Shown here piece by piece: positions 24,366 through 36,563 of a DNA stretch of 64,000 nucleotides (its first letter is position 1; each line of letters begins with the position of its first letter). Under the pieces are notes generated by a model that saw only the letters and a program-made list of their open reading frames with translations, was not told where the DNA came from and searched no databases. A program made the translations under genes and the position numbers. The DNA is from Endomychus coccineus (Eukaryota > Arthropoda > Insecta > Coleoptera > Endomychidae): NCBI GenBank assembly GCA_958510875.1, contig OY294068.1:192844315-192908314 (forward strand), in the 5' to 3' direction.

Positions 24366-26292
24366 TCAAGGTCCTGATATCAAACCTTTATCATGAAGAT
24401 TCAATATCGATTCGGCGATTATTTTAGCGGTGCGCCTCTTGTAACCACCGCTAGTTAACATTACTATGGGTATGTCTCTTCTTCGGGCATTACTGAACAC
24501 CATTTCGTCTCTTCTTATGATGCCCTGAAATGCATATCATGTAAAAGTATTTGGATTTGGTATTGATGGAAAGCATACTTCTGAGGTTACAGCTAGCGAA
24601 CCTAAGGCGTCTCCCAGGAGTATATCCGTGCCAGCATTATATACAATGATGTCAGGTTGAAATTCGTTCAATGCATTTTCCACATTACTATAAAGAATAG
24701 ACTATAATGATTACCGCTAGATGGAGTTCTCTAATGAATTGATAATCCAGAAACATATATTTTGAATTGGTTTCAAGAACAAAATAATCTGATTAGAAAC
24801 ATACTAATTCAAGTCTGCATCAGTGCTCTTTCACATTTTGAGCGCAACCAATGATACAAGGAATGAATACCTGAGGTCTTCATGATTTTCATAATGCGAA
24901 AATAAAGGAACCTAACTCCGAAAATTGATATTAACATAACATGGCGCAGTCGGTAGGATTAGGACTAGTTTATGTGACCCAAAATACACTTACATGACAG
25001 TAAGACATTTTGTCATATAGATATCGCTTTAGCCACTGCTATTTAAGTGGAACGTAAGATCAAATTCTTGAAATTTTTAATGAATTTTCTTTAATTTTTT
25101 TCAATTAAATTCGCTTCTTCCAGATGATTACAAAGGTATCTGATCAACACAATATTACTTTGAACCAATCGAAAGTACGCGAACTTCTCTCTGGTTATCA
25201 TTTTGAACGAAGTATCGAGGCCATATTATAAAGACTCTCATCTCGGGTATAGACTAGATGCATACGGATCTTACCTGCTTACTAGCGGCAAATATTTTGC
25301 GTCACCTATGAAGAATTCTACTTCCACTTTTCTTGTAATGGCACGTTTGGCTTGATGATCGAACGGATAAATTCCGTTATTGAAAACATCCAAAATATAA
25401 ACATTGGGATTATCATAAAAATCGTTTTCGTAACCATTTCCTTGATGAGCGTCTAAGTCTATGATCATGGCAGATTTGACTTTTTCTGGGTAATATTTAA
25501 AGAGAAATTGTATCAACAATGTGATATCTGCATATGCACAAAATCCACCTCCTTTATTAGAACTGCAATGGTGAAATCCTCCACCCAAATTGATGGCCCA
25601 ACCTCGTTCCAAGGCTAATTTTCCTGCCAGGATAGTACCTCCAGTTTGATACCTGGAATAGTTGGTATATATTGCGAACAACTAGATACAATAAAGGTAT
25701 CAACAATAATGTTCCTACACGTTTCATATTCTGAACAATTAGAAAACTCAATATTATCCTACCTCATTGGCTTTAGTATATACCTCTGAATTATAAAATT
25801 TGGCACCAAGCATAGTAAAATATTCTCCTCTATGAGGGCTACATAAAGGCTATACTGAAACAGAATACGCAAATCAGAAATTATCCATATGTCTGATGAC
25901 AAATACATTGAGCTAAATTAATTAGTGACAATGTGTTCAACCATAGCATTCCAGAAAGGTAAACAAAATAAGTACTTACTTTCAATTTCTTCAAATAAGT
26001 TTTACAGTGGCTGACCAATAAATCTTTCTTAGTAGCTTCCTTGGGGGCTACCACATTTTGTTTCGTGACTAAATTGTATCTTACCAAAGTCTATAAAAGA
26101 CTCGATTAGGTAACGAAAATGTACATGTTTGAATCCTGTTACCTTAAAAATGTGCCTCCATTTTTCCGTGTCAAATGGGGAATAGATTTCAAGACCAAAT
26201 AGGCGGATGTTGTACTCAGATCTATAGATTATTGGCCATTGATAACTTTCGATATCGAAATATAGATCAGTGCTGAAACAAATACGTTGCAT
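24366..26292 (-). CDS. HDAC11: Histone deacetylase 11 (class IV)
   Basis: Six exons on the minus strand: 26143-26292, 25980-26090, 25763-25854, 25275-25652, 24579-24687 and 24366-24524. All phases match and give 332 residues; human HDAC11 is 347. The start ATG at 26292 opens MQRICFSTDLYFDIESYQWP, aligned with the human start through WPI(V/I)Y. Catalytic features by my numbering: GGGFHH with His145/His146, DLDAHQGNG with zinc ligands Asp185 and His187, YNAGTD with Asp265, and SGGY with Tyr308. HDAC11 is a zinc hydrolase best known for removing long-chain acyl groups from lysine, found in nucleus and cytoplasm. The C-terminal extension of vertebrates is absent. It diverges from SCLT1 and converges on RIBC2. 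The intron 24688-25274 contains an LTR primer-binding-site-like motif. Confidence 0.95.
24942..24959 (+). other. LTR-retrotransposon primer-binding-site-like sequence
   Basis: TGGCGCAGTCGGTAGGAT directly after ...TTAACATAACA. This looks like an LTR end followed by the tRNA-Ser-type primer site used by 17.6/297-group gypsy elements (from memory of the family). An AATAAAGG lies about 40 nt upstream. No gag or pol was seen, and the LTR start was not found. It is inside an HDAC11 intron. Confidence 0.4.
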
Positions 26293-27340
26293 CCAATAAG
26301 ATTCCAATTCATTGGTTTCGTAATTACCAGATTGAGATAACGGAATTGATTGTCGCTGTCTCCCATCATAATTGCTTTATTAACTAGCTAGTTATACGCA
26401 GAAACCGGTAATGGCGTCGACTTCGTCGCCGCGATTCATTCCCCCGAATTTCAAGACTTCAAAGCATATTGCAAATGATTAGAAACAGCTAAGCCCAAGG
26501 ACATTGACTGACTGTCAATGTGTCAGCCAACTGTCTTGTAAATGGTACCCGATTTCATGTTATGAGGTTATCTGTGGTCTGTCACGGACAGTCTCAGTTG
26601 AGGTTAGCCATCATAAAGGTATATTTATTATATCTATGTTAGCCATCCAACTATGATCTGTCTGTTGAATTTCAAAAAATCAGAAATAAATGAAATAAAT
26701 TCAAAAATTTTCAAAGATTTCCTTATGTTATATAACAGTTTTCGAGATATTTTACTGTTTCCATACATGAGAGATAAGTTGTTCGAGATTATCAGCTTAT
26801 CATGTCTCCATCTTTCATTACGTTCCTTATAATTCTATAGCCAGATTTAGTAATAGATAGATAGATGGTTTACGCTTTATGTTCCTTGTGGTAACTGATA
26901 AATCAGTATTCGCTATTTTTTGTTGGAAGACCTACACTATTCACTCAATTATTTGAAGAATAAATGGTGAAAAATTAGATAGAATTATTTACTTACTCCA
27001 TGCTGACCATATCATCTAACCCTCTTTCAATAAAATTTGAATTACCCGCCTTATATTATTGATCAACTCGTATGATGCTCTGGCAATTCTTAGATATTGC
27101 CACCCTTTGTTGGAACAAATGTCTACTGCGATGCGACGATACAAACAAATCATTACCAAGGAAACTGTAACAGTACAATAAACATTAGGTAGCCATGATG
27201 TATGTAATTAAGATCATACCGTCTTCCCTTCAAACACCTGACAGAAGATGACGACAGATCCACCTGTGACATTTTTCACCACCGTGTTAGTGCGGTAACA
27301 ATTCCTGCAGATGGCAATTAGATGAATGTGAAACTTGAAA
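26293..27340. promoter_or_regulatory. Divergent HDAC11/SCLT1 spacer
   Basis: About 1.05 kb between two start codons pointing away from each other, so it should hold both promoters and 5' UTRs. I could not pick out a TATA box or initiator with confidence. Confidence 0.45.
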
Positions 27341-30300
27341 ATGGAAAATTCGGAAGATGCAACTAGAATATTGTAAGTTGTAAATGTAAGATATTTTCTA
27401 CTATTTCCGTTTTGACGCGAATTATATTACAGAAATTTTCGTTCATTAATTGAAGATTACGAAGTTTTGATCACTGATTTAACAAAGGAAATTGCTATTT
27501 TCCAAGTAAGTAAAGTTATATTGTTTTATATTTATATTTACTACAAAAGAATTTCAGAAAGAACACTGTACATTGAACAAGAGAATCAAACAAATTGTAC
27601 GAGAAAATGAAAAACTTTCAAAGGACATCGCTGACTTGTTGGCGAAAAATAACTCAAAGAACCCTCCCCCGTGTTCATCCGACCCACAAATAATCGAAAA
27701 TTTAAAACAGCAATTAAGCCTTATTGTCATTGAAAAGGATTATACTATGCAACTATGGCAAAATGCTGTAACTGCAATTGAACATTTGGAAAGTGAATTA
27801 AAAGTATACCAGGAAGGGTCTGTAAATTTTGTTCCAAAGAAAGAAGTTACGAAGGTGAGCATTTATTAAATATTACGGTTCGCTTTTTATTGAGCATTCT
27901 ATGAAATACATCATAATTATATGAAGGAATAGGTAAACCAACTCATTTTATTATTGCATTGACCTAATAAAGGATATAATAATGATAACTCTATCAGAAC
28001 AGAATTCAATCAAATAAAACGATTTGTATATTTGAAACGTGACACAAAACAAGTTTTGTAACATTCCAGGTTGGAGGAAAATAACATTTCATCGGACATT
28101 TAGTGGACGAATATGCCCAATATGAATTATTAGGAGTAATAGAGATTTATATTTAGAATTACCAAGAGTAATCTTTTGTTTGGCTACAATATTTTATTCT
28201 CTAGGCAATATTTATACATGTTGAATACGAATTTTTGCAGCTCAAAAATCATTGTGATAGTAGAATAAAAGTTTTAGAACAAGAACTCCAAATGACGAAA
28301 TTCAAATGTGAAGAAACGTTAGCCCTAAACTCCAAACAGACGTTACAATGTAAGGTCGATGCGGAAAACGCACTGAGCTCACAGAATAGTTCTTGTAAGA
28401 TAATAAAGAATCTTGAAGAAGAGATCTTATCTTTGCAGACGCGACTCAAAAGTTCGACCAAAATGAAAGATGAACTGACGAAAATTGTGACGAAGCAAAA
28501 CGCGAAAATCGCATTGCTGATGCAAAAGAACAAGGAATGCGCGGAGAAAGTTTCTGAAGCAGTGCATGTGGTGGAGGCGGCGCTTAATGAGAAAGATTGC
28601 GCACTTTTGCGGGAACAGGAAGCTAGGAGTAAGTAATATTTCACAGTAGGGTATTAATCACATCCATAGGTGTTCGATCTTCTTCGCGCTGCTCTCTAGA
28701 ACATCGTAGAAAAGTGGGCGATCTTTCTTCAGATAGATAATATCATGGTCGGTGCTCATCGGAAATTTCGTCTGTTATTCCACCATTGGTTTAAACTGCT
28801 CATTGGAATCAACAGTATTGTGTGTGACGTTGCTTGTTACTTTTTGACAATTTTTTTTTATTTACGACTGCTTCAACATTCCTTCAAGTCTATCAGATCT
28901 GAATCTAATTGACTTTATGTTGACTTCTCGGGCGCCAATTTTTGTTAAGGTTTACTCCTCGTTGAGGGTTTCTGCTAGCTGATAGCCTTGTTCTAGGGTA
29001 GTCTCATTGGAGTAAGTAACCAGGGGTTAATAGGGCAGACTGAATGGTATTAGAAGCTGTGGTAAACAAACACGGGACTTCCCAATAATAAGTTTATTCA
29101 TGCAGGAAGCTTTAACATCGATAAATATTTGACTCTGTCTATATAATAATAGTTTATCCCGACCCAAGGGAAGCACAAGGAAACTCAGACACAATAATTG
29201 CAAAGAAAGCGGTTCAAGCAGATTATTTCCTTATTATAGTCTTGAAAACAAATAGTCATGAGAGTATTATTAAAAACGGCTATCCATTTACTAATTATTA
29301 GCAAAATTAATTATCGTGCATGAGATATTCAAGCAGAGCAAGTGAAAGCAGGTTTTTGAGTTGTAGTGGTTCCTCCGCAATATCCCGACTACGCCCGCGT
29401 AATATCAGTAATCTTTTGGGAACTTTATAATAATGGTGAATACTGAGATTAATTTATCCTGCACTTCTTTCAGATTAGAACGCGTAGATTCTCGACAACG
29501 GTCTCACCGGTAATTGTAAAACAGTGCCAGGTACTTATATACTACCCACACATAAATTTGGCAATTATAACTTTTACTTCCGGGTAGTCACAGCGTGTTA
29601 GAATTATAATTACCTCGTCAGTAATACCTCTTTACTTCTGGGTAGACACAGCGTGTACAGTGGATATTACCACTCTCAACCATACATCCCCCTTCAGGGC
29701 TTACTCCCGGGTAGACACAGCGTGTAGAGTTTAGACCCCGGTGGTGGACTATCTACCACGCATCCTTATTTCCGGGTAGACTTAGTGTATATTGGTGAGT
29801 CGTGATTCACTTTCACTCTATTCCTCCTTCAGAGCCTACTTGCAGGTAGTCACAGCTTGTAGACCCTGGCGGTGGACTATCTGCGACACACCCTTATTTC
29901 CGGGTAGACACAGTACATATTGGTGTGTCGTGATTCCCTTTCACTCTAATCATCCACACCCTCTGACACAAGACAATTACTCAATGAATTCAATTTTTCG
30001 TTTATTGGTACAGAAAACAATTAATTTTAACGGGACGTTATGGAAATCTGAACAGGATAAACTTATAAGGTACAATACAACAATTACAATTACTAATTAA
30101 ACGATATTTGATATTACAAGGTCGTATAGCGAGCAAAACAATGGAAGTCAATGTACTAACTCAATTGGCAAACTCACTATTTAGCTAATACTTCAATGGT
30201 AACTGGCAGAACACGTAGTTTTCGATTTTGGCGGTATAAATGGTTGTTTTCACTCACTCACTTTCTTTCTCAAGCTGTCTAACTGACTGACTACTCTTTT

Positions 30301-32336
30301 AACTTGTGAGTCGCTCTTTTATACCAGTCGAGGTGCTGGTCAAGTCACCCACACCAGCTCCAGCGGACCCCATTTTTGTTATTTCACGCGAATGATGCTC
30401 CACCAGTTCCTTAATTCTGAGCCGTGGTTTTCATGCTTACATCTGTTTCGTTATCTTATGTTGACATCGAATATACACTGTTACATGTGAAATAACTGAT
30501 CCCACTGTCTCTCCAGTGTCCCACTTAAAATTCGAAATCTTTCAGATGAAGTTGTCAAAACGTCCAAAAACTTCGTCGACTTTATACAAGAAGCTGAACA
30601 GAATCTGAAAAAGGAAGTCGAATCGGTTAAAACCGAATATAACGCCAATCTAAAAGCGGTTCTGGACGATCTCAAACAAGCCCGATGCGATTCAAAATGT
30701 AAACAGAACGAGATTGATTCTTACGTAAAACAATGCAGTTTATTGGAAATAGACATCGAACGGTTACACAAAGGATCCCGATACATTGGAGATGGCGATC
30801 ACTCGTCTCAACTTTTGACGCTCGAAAAGAATTTGGAGAAAACGTTCCAGAAACTGGTGAGTCAACAAGGATCGAATAAGTTCGAAATTTACAAATGTCA
30901 CATCAATATCTAGCTTACTTCAGAGAAAGAGAATATCGTACTCCACGCAGAAATAACGAGGAAGAAGAATGATATGAGTGAAATGGCGGAACGGTACGAG
31001 GCAGACGTCAAATGTAGAGAAATCGAGAAAATTGCGTTGCAAAGTAAAGTACAAGAGTTGAAAGAGGAAATTTCGAGAAACGATCAGAAATATAGAGAAA
31101 TTATGCAACGAATGGAAGAGATGAAAGAAAATCTAGTTCAAGTGAAGGAGAAGTACGAAGCGAAAATGCTAAAGATGAAGGGGTAAGTCATAATAAACTA
31201 AATACGCAAGTTTTCATGTCCAGAAATTATCAGAAGTAAATTTGCATTTGCTGAACACTTCAATATAACTTTGGATGCCTTTGGTGTCTCTTTCTATATC
31301 GAACTGAACACATTTTCCTATAGCGTACATTTTCGCTTGGAGAATGCTCTAAGATTTGCCCAAGCTTTCAGAATTTTCCAGGCTCATATACTCCAATTCC
31401 AGATCCTTCCGTTGTTTTAGATTCATCAGTGTACCATTTAATGGTATTGCCACTGAGTCTTGAGATATTGTTATTGTCCCATTCGATTTTGCGACTTAGC
31501 TTTAAATTCTTGCAGGAAACATTTTTCGATCTTTTCTTGGGACATGTGTCAGGTTTTCTGATTTGAAGGGAGAAGTCAATCAAACGGACAGCTCTCTTCT
31601 AGATAGAATCCAAGAGCTTCAGCGTATGTTTGGAAGCCGAACACCAAACATTTGAACAGTGCTCCAGGACAGGTCGAATATGTGCTTTGTAGGTTATGAG
31701 GAGTTGCTAAGATGTAAAGTAGCTCTTGGCACGGAATAGGAAACCAAGTTTTTGTGAAGCGGTTTTCGCAATTGACCTCACATGATCGATTCCTAATATT
31801 CGATCTAATGTACGTCTTGCTCATTCCAAAAATAAAAGTTTCGAGAGGTCTTATGTACTATTCAGTCTCATCAGAGCCAGACAATTTCCAAAACATTAAC
31901 AATATATTGCTATATGTCTAAATATGGTCACTTAGTTGGCGAAATACTATATCTACACATTACTGTAGCATAGAATTCATATTAATTTCACATTAATGTA
32001 TGAAATATCTATCCCACTTTTTGTAGGGACTTGGAATTGAGTTATTCAGCAGATTTGAAGTCGTCGAAAATGAAAGATGAGACGGTCATCAATGACTTGG
32101 GGGAACAGTTGGGGTGTCAATTGGATGTCCATAAAAAATGGCGGGTTGAAACTAAACTTATGATTCAAAAATTGGAAAGTCAAGTTCGACGTCAGAAGAA
32201 CATATTACACAAATTACACGAAATAAATAAACATCTCCATCAAAAACTGAAATCGAGAAAGTTGAAGAAGAAAAAGAAAACGATTGCTCCAGATACTGAA
32301 ATACAAACTTTGTATAAGCGTTCTGACGTAATGTAA
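27341..32336 (+). CDS. SCLT1: Sodium channel and clathrin linker 1-like coiled-coil protein
   Basis: Seven exons: 27341-27372, 27433-27505, 27558-27854, 28241-28628, 30546-30856, 30914-31182 and 32027-32336, giving 559 residues; human SCLT1 is 688. Phases agree at every junction. The start MENSEDATRIL is short and lacks the human N-terminal helix. Diagnostic segments are IIENLKQQLSLIVIEKDYTM with QLWQNAV (human NLQEQLQLANQEKTQAVELWQ), the SKNFVDFIQEAEQNLKKEVE block, and KKWRVETKLMIQKLESQVRR near the C terminus. Nearly the whole protein is coiled coil. SCLT1 is a centriole distal-appendage protein needed for membrane docking and ciliogenesis. Two introns contain retroelement debris (28.9-30.5 kb and 31.3-31.8 kb). 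A long minus-strand frame at 28249-28644 is a shadow of exon 4. Confidence 0.85.
28930..30450 (-). mobile_element. Probable LTR-retrotransposon remnant with repeated promoter region
   Basis: On the minus strand: TATAAAAG (complement at 30315-30330), then AGTCAGTCAGT (about 30275-30290, initiator-like), AATAAACG (complement near 29997-30003) and TTAACAAAAAT followed by TGGCGCCCGA at 28929-28937, a retroviral-type primer-binding site. Between 29570 and 29920 a TACACGCTGTGTCTACCCGG motif recurs six times. No gag, pol or terminal TG/CA pair could be fixed. It lies in SCLT1 intron 4. Confidence 0.45.
31340..31830 (-). pseudogene. Non-LTR retrotransposon fragment (RT thumb to RNase H)
   Basis: The minus strand contains CSNVWCSASKHTLKLLDSI and KRAVRLID, the segment after the reverse transcriptase core in Jockey-type elements. 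It is followed by IKWYTDESKTTEGSGIGVY, an RNase H-like start (T-D-x-S/G-K, G-x-G). Several frameshifts and stops. It lies in SCLT1 intron 6. Confidence 0.65.
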
Positions 32337-35300
32337 TACTGTTGTAAAGTTTTAAGATCAAAACATTGTGATACTGTACAAAAAACTAAATGTTTTTAAT
32401 TTTTTAGAAGATCATAGTAGTTGAAGGTACGTAAAATTAGTAGGTGGTGGTGGTGGTAGGGTTAGTCCAAAACTTAGTAAGTTTCCCAACTTTAAACAAG
32501 AATTTAAAAACAAATATTCGAAAACTGAGATAAATGTATTTCAACATGGATTTATGTTATTTTTCCACGTAATCGCCATTTTTCTGAGCGAAAATGACTC
32601 TTCAAACCGAATGAAAGATGGAGCAATAGGGGGAGGGTATACTCACACTAGGCGCAAATAATAGGGGGCGCCAAATTCCGAAGTATTTAGAAATCTGGTA
32701 CGTTTTAAATTTTTTCAAAATTCGCCGTGCCCAATTCTGGAACTTTTGCACAGATCTGATAAGTTTTGTTTGGTATAGTTATTTCAATGTGTTTTTTTGT
32801 CAAGTATTCACTGGTAGCAGTTTCGACAGTGCAGAGAAAACAAGATTTTGGACTTACTTTCCATCTAGCCTTCGCATATAATGAAAACTAATGAGATGCT
32901 ATGATCAATTTCAAATTTCGCGCCTACTTTTCGCCGTTATACGGTCATAGAGTTCTTGACTTCCATAAGCGCAATGCTTCACAGAAGACCTCATCTGAGA
33001 CACTACCTCTTTCTAATTCCCGGACCTCTCTTTCTTGTATGGTCCTACTGTCTTAGCGCGTTACCGCATCTATGATGCGTTCGTCATCAAACAACGGAAC
33101 ATCAGTGGGCGGAGTATATCGCGAGCGAGTAGATAGAGAAGTCCGTCGATCAGAAAGAGATAGCCTCTTTTCAAATTACAAAGATGGGGTCAAAAAATAT
33201 CGCGGTCAAGAACTCCATTCTTCATTTCTATGTATACGGTTGGCAGCATATGCGAAGTTATCGGTTGCCTCATATCCGTTATTTACATTCTTTATTGACA
33301 CGTTTAGGAGGTTATTGGAATTTCACTTTGGCTTTATTGGCCTATATTTGCAAAATACTAAATCGGTTAATTAGTTGAAGCGCTAGTTTGGAGAAGAACG
33401 ATGGCAATAATAGGCACCGAGTCCCCGACTCTAAAACTGGTGACGTAATTTAGTGCCTAATTCGTTAGCGCCACAAAAATTCCATCGATAAAGTTAAAAG
33501 GAATTATTGTTAATATTCATGAAATGAAAGCCACATATCGATAATACTCTAATATATTTGTATAAAATCAAAATTCAACATAATTAAAATATTTGACTAA
33601 TACCCTAACAGCCTAACCTGTACAATACATAAAAATAAAAAATATTAGACTAAGTTAAATTTTATATGAATTTAATATAATGGCCTCTTGTAACTTTAAA
33701 GCTTGTTATAATAAAATTAAGTCAATTATGATATGGTTAACAGTAGTAACTTAGAAACCTTTGATATAAAGATTGAAGTAACCTAGAGCCTAAAATCACA
33801 AGCATCGACCTTCCAACCAAACGGATCTGAATCATACAGAAAACATATTTGTCGGGAGGATTTTTTTCGTTGTTCGAGGAATAATCACATTTGATTCATT
33901 TAAAAACGACATTTAGCGAACCATCGGTCATTGAATTGTGGCGTACTTTGAATTTATTTCGGGAGCTCATGTTCAAATGTCATATTCAGTCATGTTGGTT
34001 GTTCCTCATGCTGAGATTTTAGAAAATCAAGCATAGCTGCAGGTAAATTCAATTTAGCCATTTCTGGTGCTTAGATGCATTTTGTTAGATCGAAATGATC
34101 ATCTTTGTCGATGATCACAATCACAACCAACGTTTACAATGACAGTTGACGTAAGTTTTAACAATGTCAGTGGATAACCTCAAAATACTCCAAGAATATA
34201 ATCATTTGGTTAACAGATCTTTGCTCTAGTTGAGTTATTAAATTTTCCTAAGATATGTTATGATAAATATTGCAATATCTAATCGAATTCAATCAATAGA
34301 GTCAATCAAAGTATATGGAGACCAGAAGAAAATGAACATATTCATTTCATTCCGACCTCCATTTACTCAAGTAGGAAAACAATAACAATAATTATAAACT
34401 AATAAAATACTGAAAATAATACGCACATATTATCATGCAATTTTAAAACAGGATACAAGCTTATAGTTTATTTGTGGATTCCTAGAAAACTAGTGGGTAG
34501 TGGGTCGACTGCGGGATTGAGCTTGAACGTATACAGTTTGAGTCAAATAGCTCGGTGTATTGGTAGTTAATAAGTGCGACAAAGAATCGACGCAGATGGG
34601 AATAGCATGTATCCCTAGCCTGAAACAAAATGGACGTGATTTATAAGGCACATGTCGATACCCCTTAACTAACGACACAGACCAATAGCTTTACTAAAGA
34701 TTCGATGCTTGTTTTTAGTGGGTTCGATCATTAACCACTGATGGTTAATGATGAATGCGATACCCCCTCAACAACAACCCCTCCCCCACCCGTGGATCCG
34801 CCCCTGCTATTTGAATACTGTTAGAGACCAGTGCAAGAAATACATTTCTGGTGGAAGTCAAAAATCAAAGAATTGGACTTACACCACTTGGGAAATACGG
34901 GGCTCAATTAGACCTGTGGAATGCAGACTCCTGTTTCCCTATCGCACAACACAAGTTCTTCTGTTTATCTTATACGATGTGTTTGGCTGTCATACTCTCA
35001 CATTTATTCTGAACACCGCTCGATCTTACTCAATCGGTATATCACATTTTTGTCCCACGTTACGTGTCTAAATAGTGTGAATATGCGCGTTGTTTCATCA
35101 ATCCATTCCCAATCGAATGGCCGACATCGTATAGATATAAATATAATGGTCGACCATCACCTCGCCAACCATCGGAATTTGTTCTCCTGTCTGTCTGTCT
35201 GTATGTCTCTCTGGTCTTTTTGTTCGATTCATTCATAAAGAGGAGTATATCGGTGAATTACTGTAAATCTTAATACCTATATTCCCTCTGCTGCAAGAAT

Positions 35301-35389
35301 TAGACGGCTTGGAAAGTCATTTCAAATACTGTAATGATTTGAACAGACTACGCGCAAAATTAACAAGTATTACGACCTTAGAAGGAAAT
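32337..35389. other. Intergenic spacer without a supported gene
   Basis: Contains a (GGT)n run near 32443-32458, a GC-richer patch at 33000-33400 with overlapping short open frames and no recognised motif, and a CTGT microsatellite near 35190-35205. A TE-end-like CCCGTGGATCCGCCCCTG at 34790-34808 resembles hAT termini (CAGGGGCGGATCC in inverse). Confidence 0.4.
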
Positions 35390-35397
35390 CCTTTTTT

Positions 35398-36563
35398 CAG
35401 TGGCGGCTAGTACTAAAGGGCGCTCAAAACTGTGTTCCCGGAACTCTCTGAAGTGTACTTATTTCAAGTATGATTCGGCTGACTACGGTTATCTTCGCCA
35501 TACGCGCTTATACCGTCGGTTTGGGGCACAAAACGGCGTATCTCCAGCAAATGGTGTACAGTGTGTGAATTCAATTCGAAGACGTGAAGTCTGAAGCCCT
35601 GTTTCTACACGCTCGGTTTTCAAAAGTCGAACTGTGAACACATTACTTGAACACTTGATTCCTTCTAAGAATGTTTAAACAAGATTATTGACGAAGATGG
35701 GATGGATGCAGTTACTATTAGTGAAGCAAATGTTTATTGAAACATTTGAATTGCCCGGAATTTCTCTACTGGTTGAAAACAGTTCATTTTATCATGCCAC
35801 ATGTCGAAATATTATTTAATCAGACTCAAATGCGCGAGATTGACAGTACTCAACTGCAAAAGGCAATTGAACAATTCCAACAGGAAATTATTCGAATTAG
35901 AAATTCTAGTGACAATGACAATCAAGAACACAATAATGAAGAACCTGCTAGGAAAAGACAAAAAAACAACAGCTGGAGATAACAGAGCTGTTATTGCGAA
36001 GGAAGTATGTGACAATATTTTAAGCCAAATTAGCGACCGATTTGATTTTAGGGTTCACTTATGTGCATTGATTCTCAAAATTTTAAAACTTATAGACCTG
36101 CATTTCCACAACAACATTTGATAAAGCTGTGAAATCTTATCCCATGTTGGACAGTGTAAAATAAAAAAGTGAACTTTCGGCAATTTATGAGCACGGCGAC
36201 ATGTGTGACGTAGGTGGTATTTTACCACTTTTAGTGTTTATAACAGACAACAACCTAAAAAAGGTTTTGACGGAAACAATCTGTTATTTGTAAAATGTCC
36301 ATGTCGACAGCATAATGAGAACGATGTTTTTCCACCCTCAAACGCATTAAAACTTTTCCGAGAAGCGCAATGTCAGAAGATCGACTGAACTCATTGGCGG
36401 CCCTATCAATAGAAAAGAAGTTAGTCCAGTCTATCCCGGATTTTGACAACAAAGTGATAGACGTTTTTTCCAGCATGAAAAATAGGAGAATGAATTTTAT
36501 GTACAAAAAAAAGGTAAGTGTTTCTTGTGCCCACCCTCTTCCATAACTCACGAGCCGCCACTG
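35398..36563 (+). mobile_element. hAT transposon remnant with intact ends and 8-bp target duplication
   Basis: Ends are CAGTGGCGGCTAGT (35398) and ACTCACGAGCCGCCACTG (36563). They are flanked by the perfect 8-bp duplication CCTTTTTT (35390-35397 and 36564-36571), the hAT hallmark. Coding remnants: 35737-35982 (VEILFNQTQMREIDSTQLQK and a basic stretch, as in THAP/52-kDa-repressor-like hAT proteins). The dimerisation domain at 36310-36510 reads ERCFSTLKRIKTF, MSEDRLNSLAALSIEK and FSSMKNRRMNFMYKKK. The catalytic core is largely deleted. At 1166 bp it is non-autonomous. Confidence 0.9.

Noticed and set aside
28249..28644. 131-codon minus-strand open frame
   Set aside because: It is antisense to SCLT1 exon 4 and its composition is explained by that coding sequence.
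33072..33378. Two overlapping plus-strand frames in a GC-richer patch
   Set aside because: No recognisable domain and the two frames compete; a weak likeness to a membrane protein start is not enough to call a gene.
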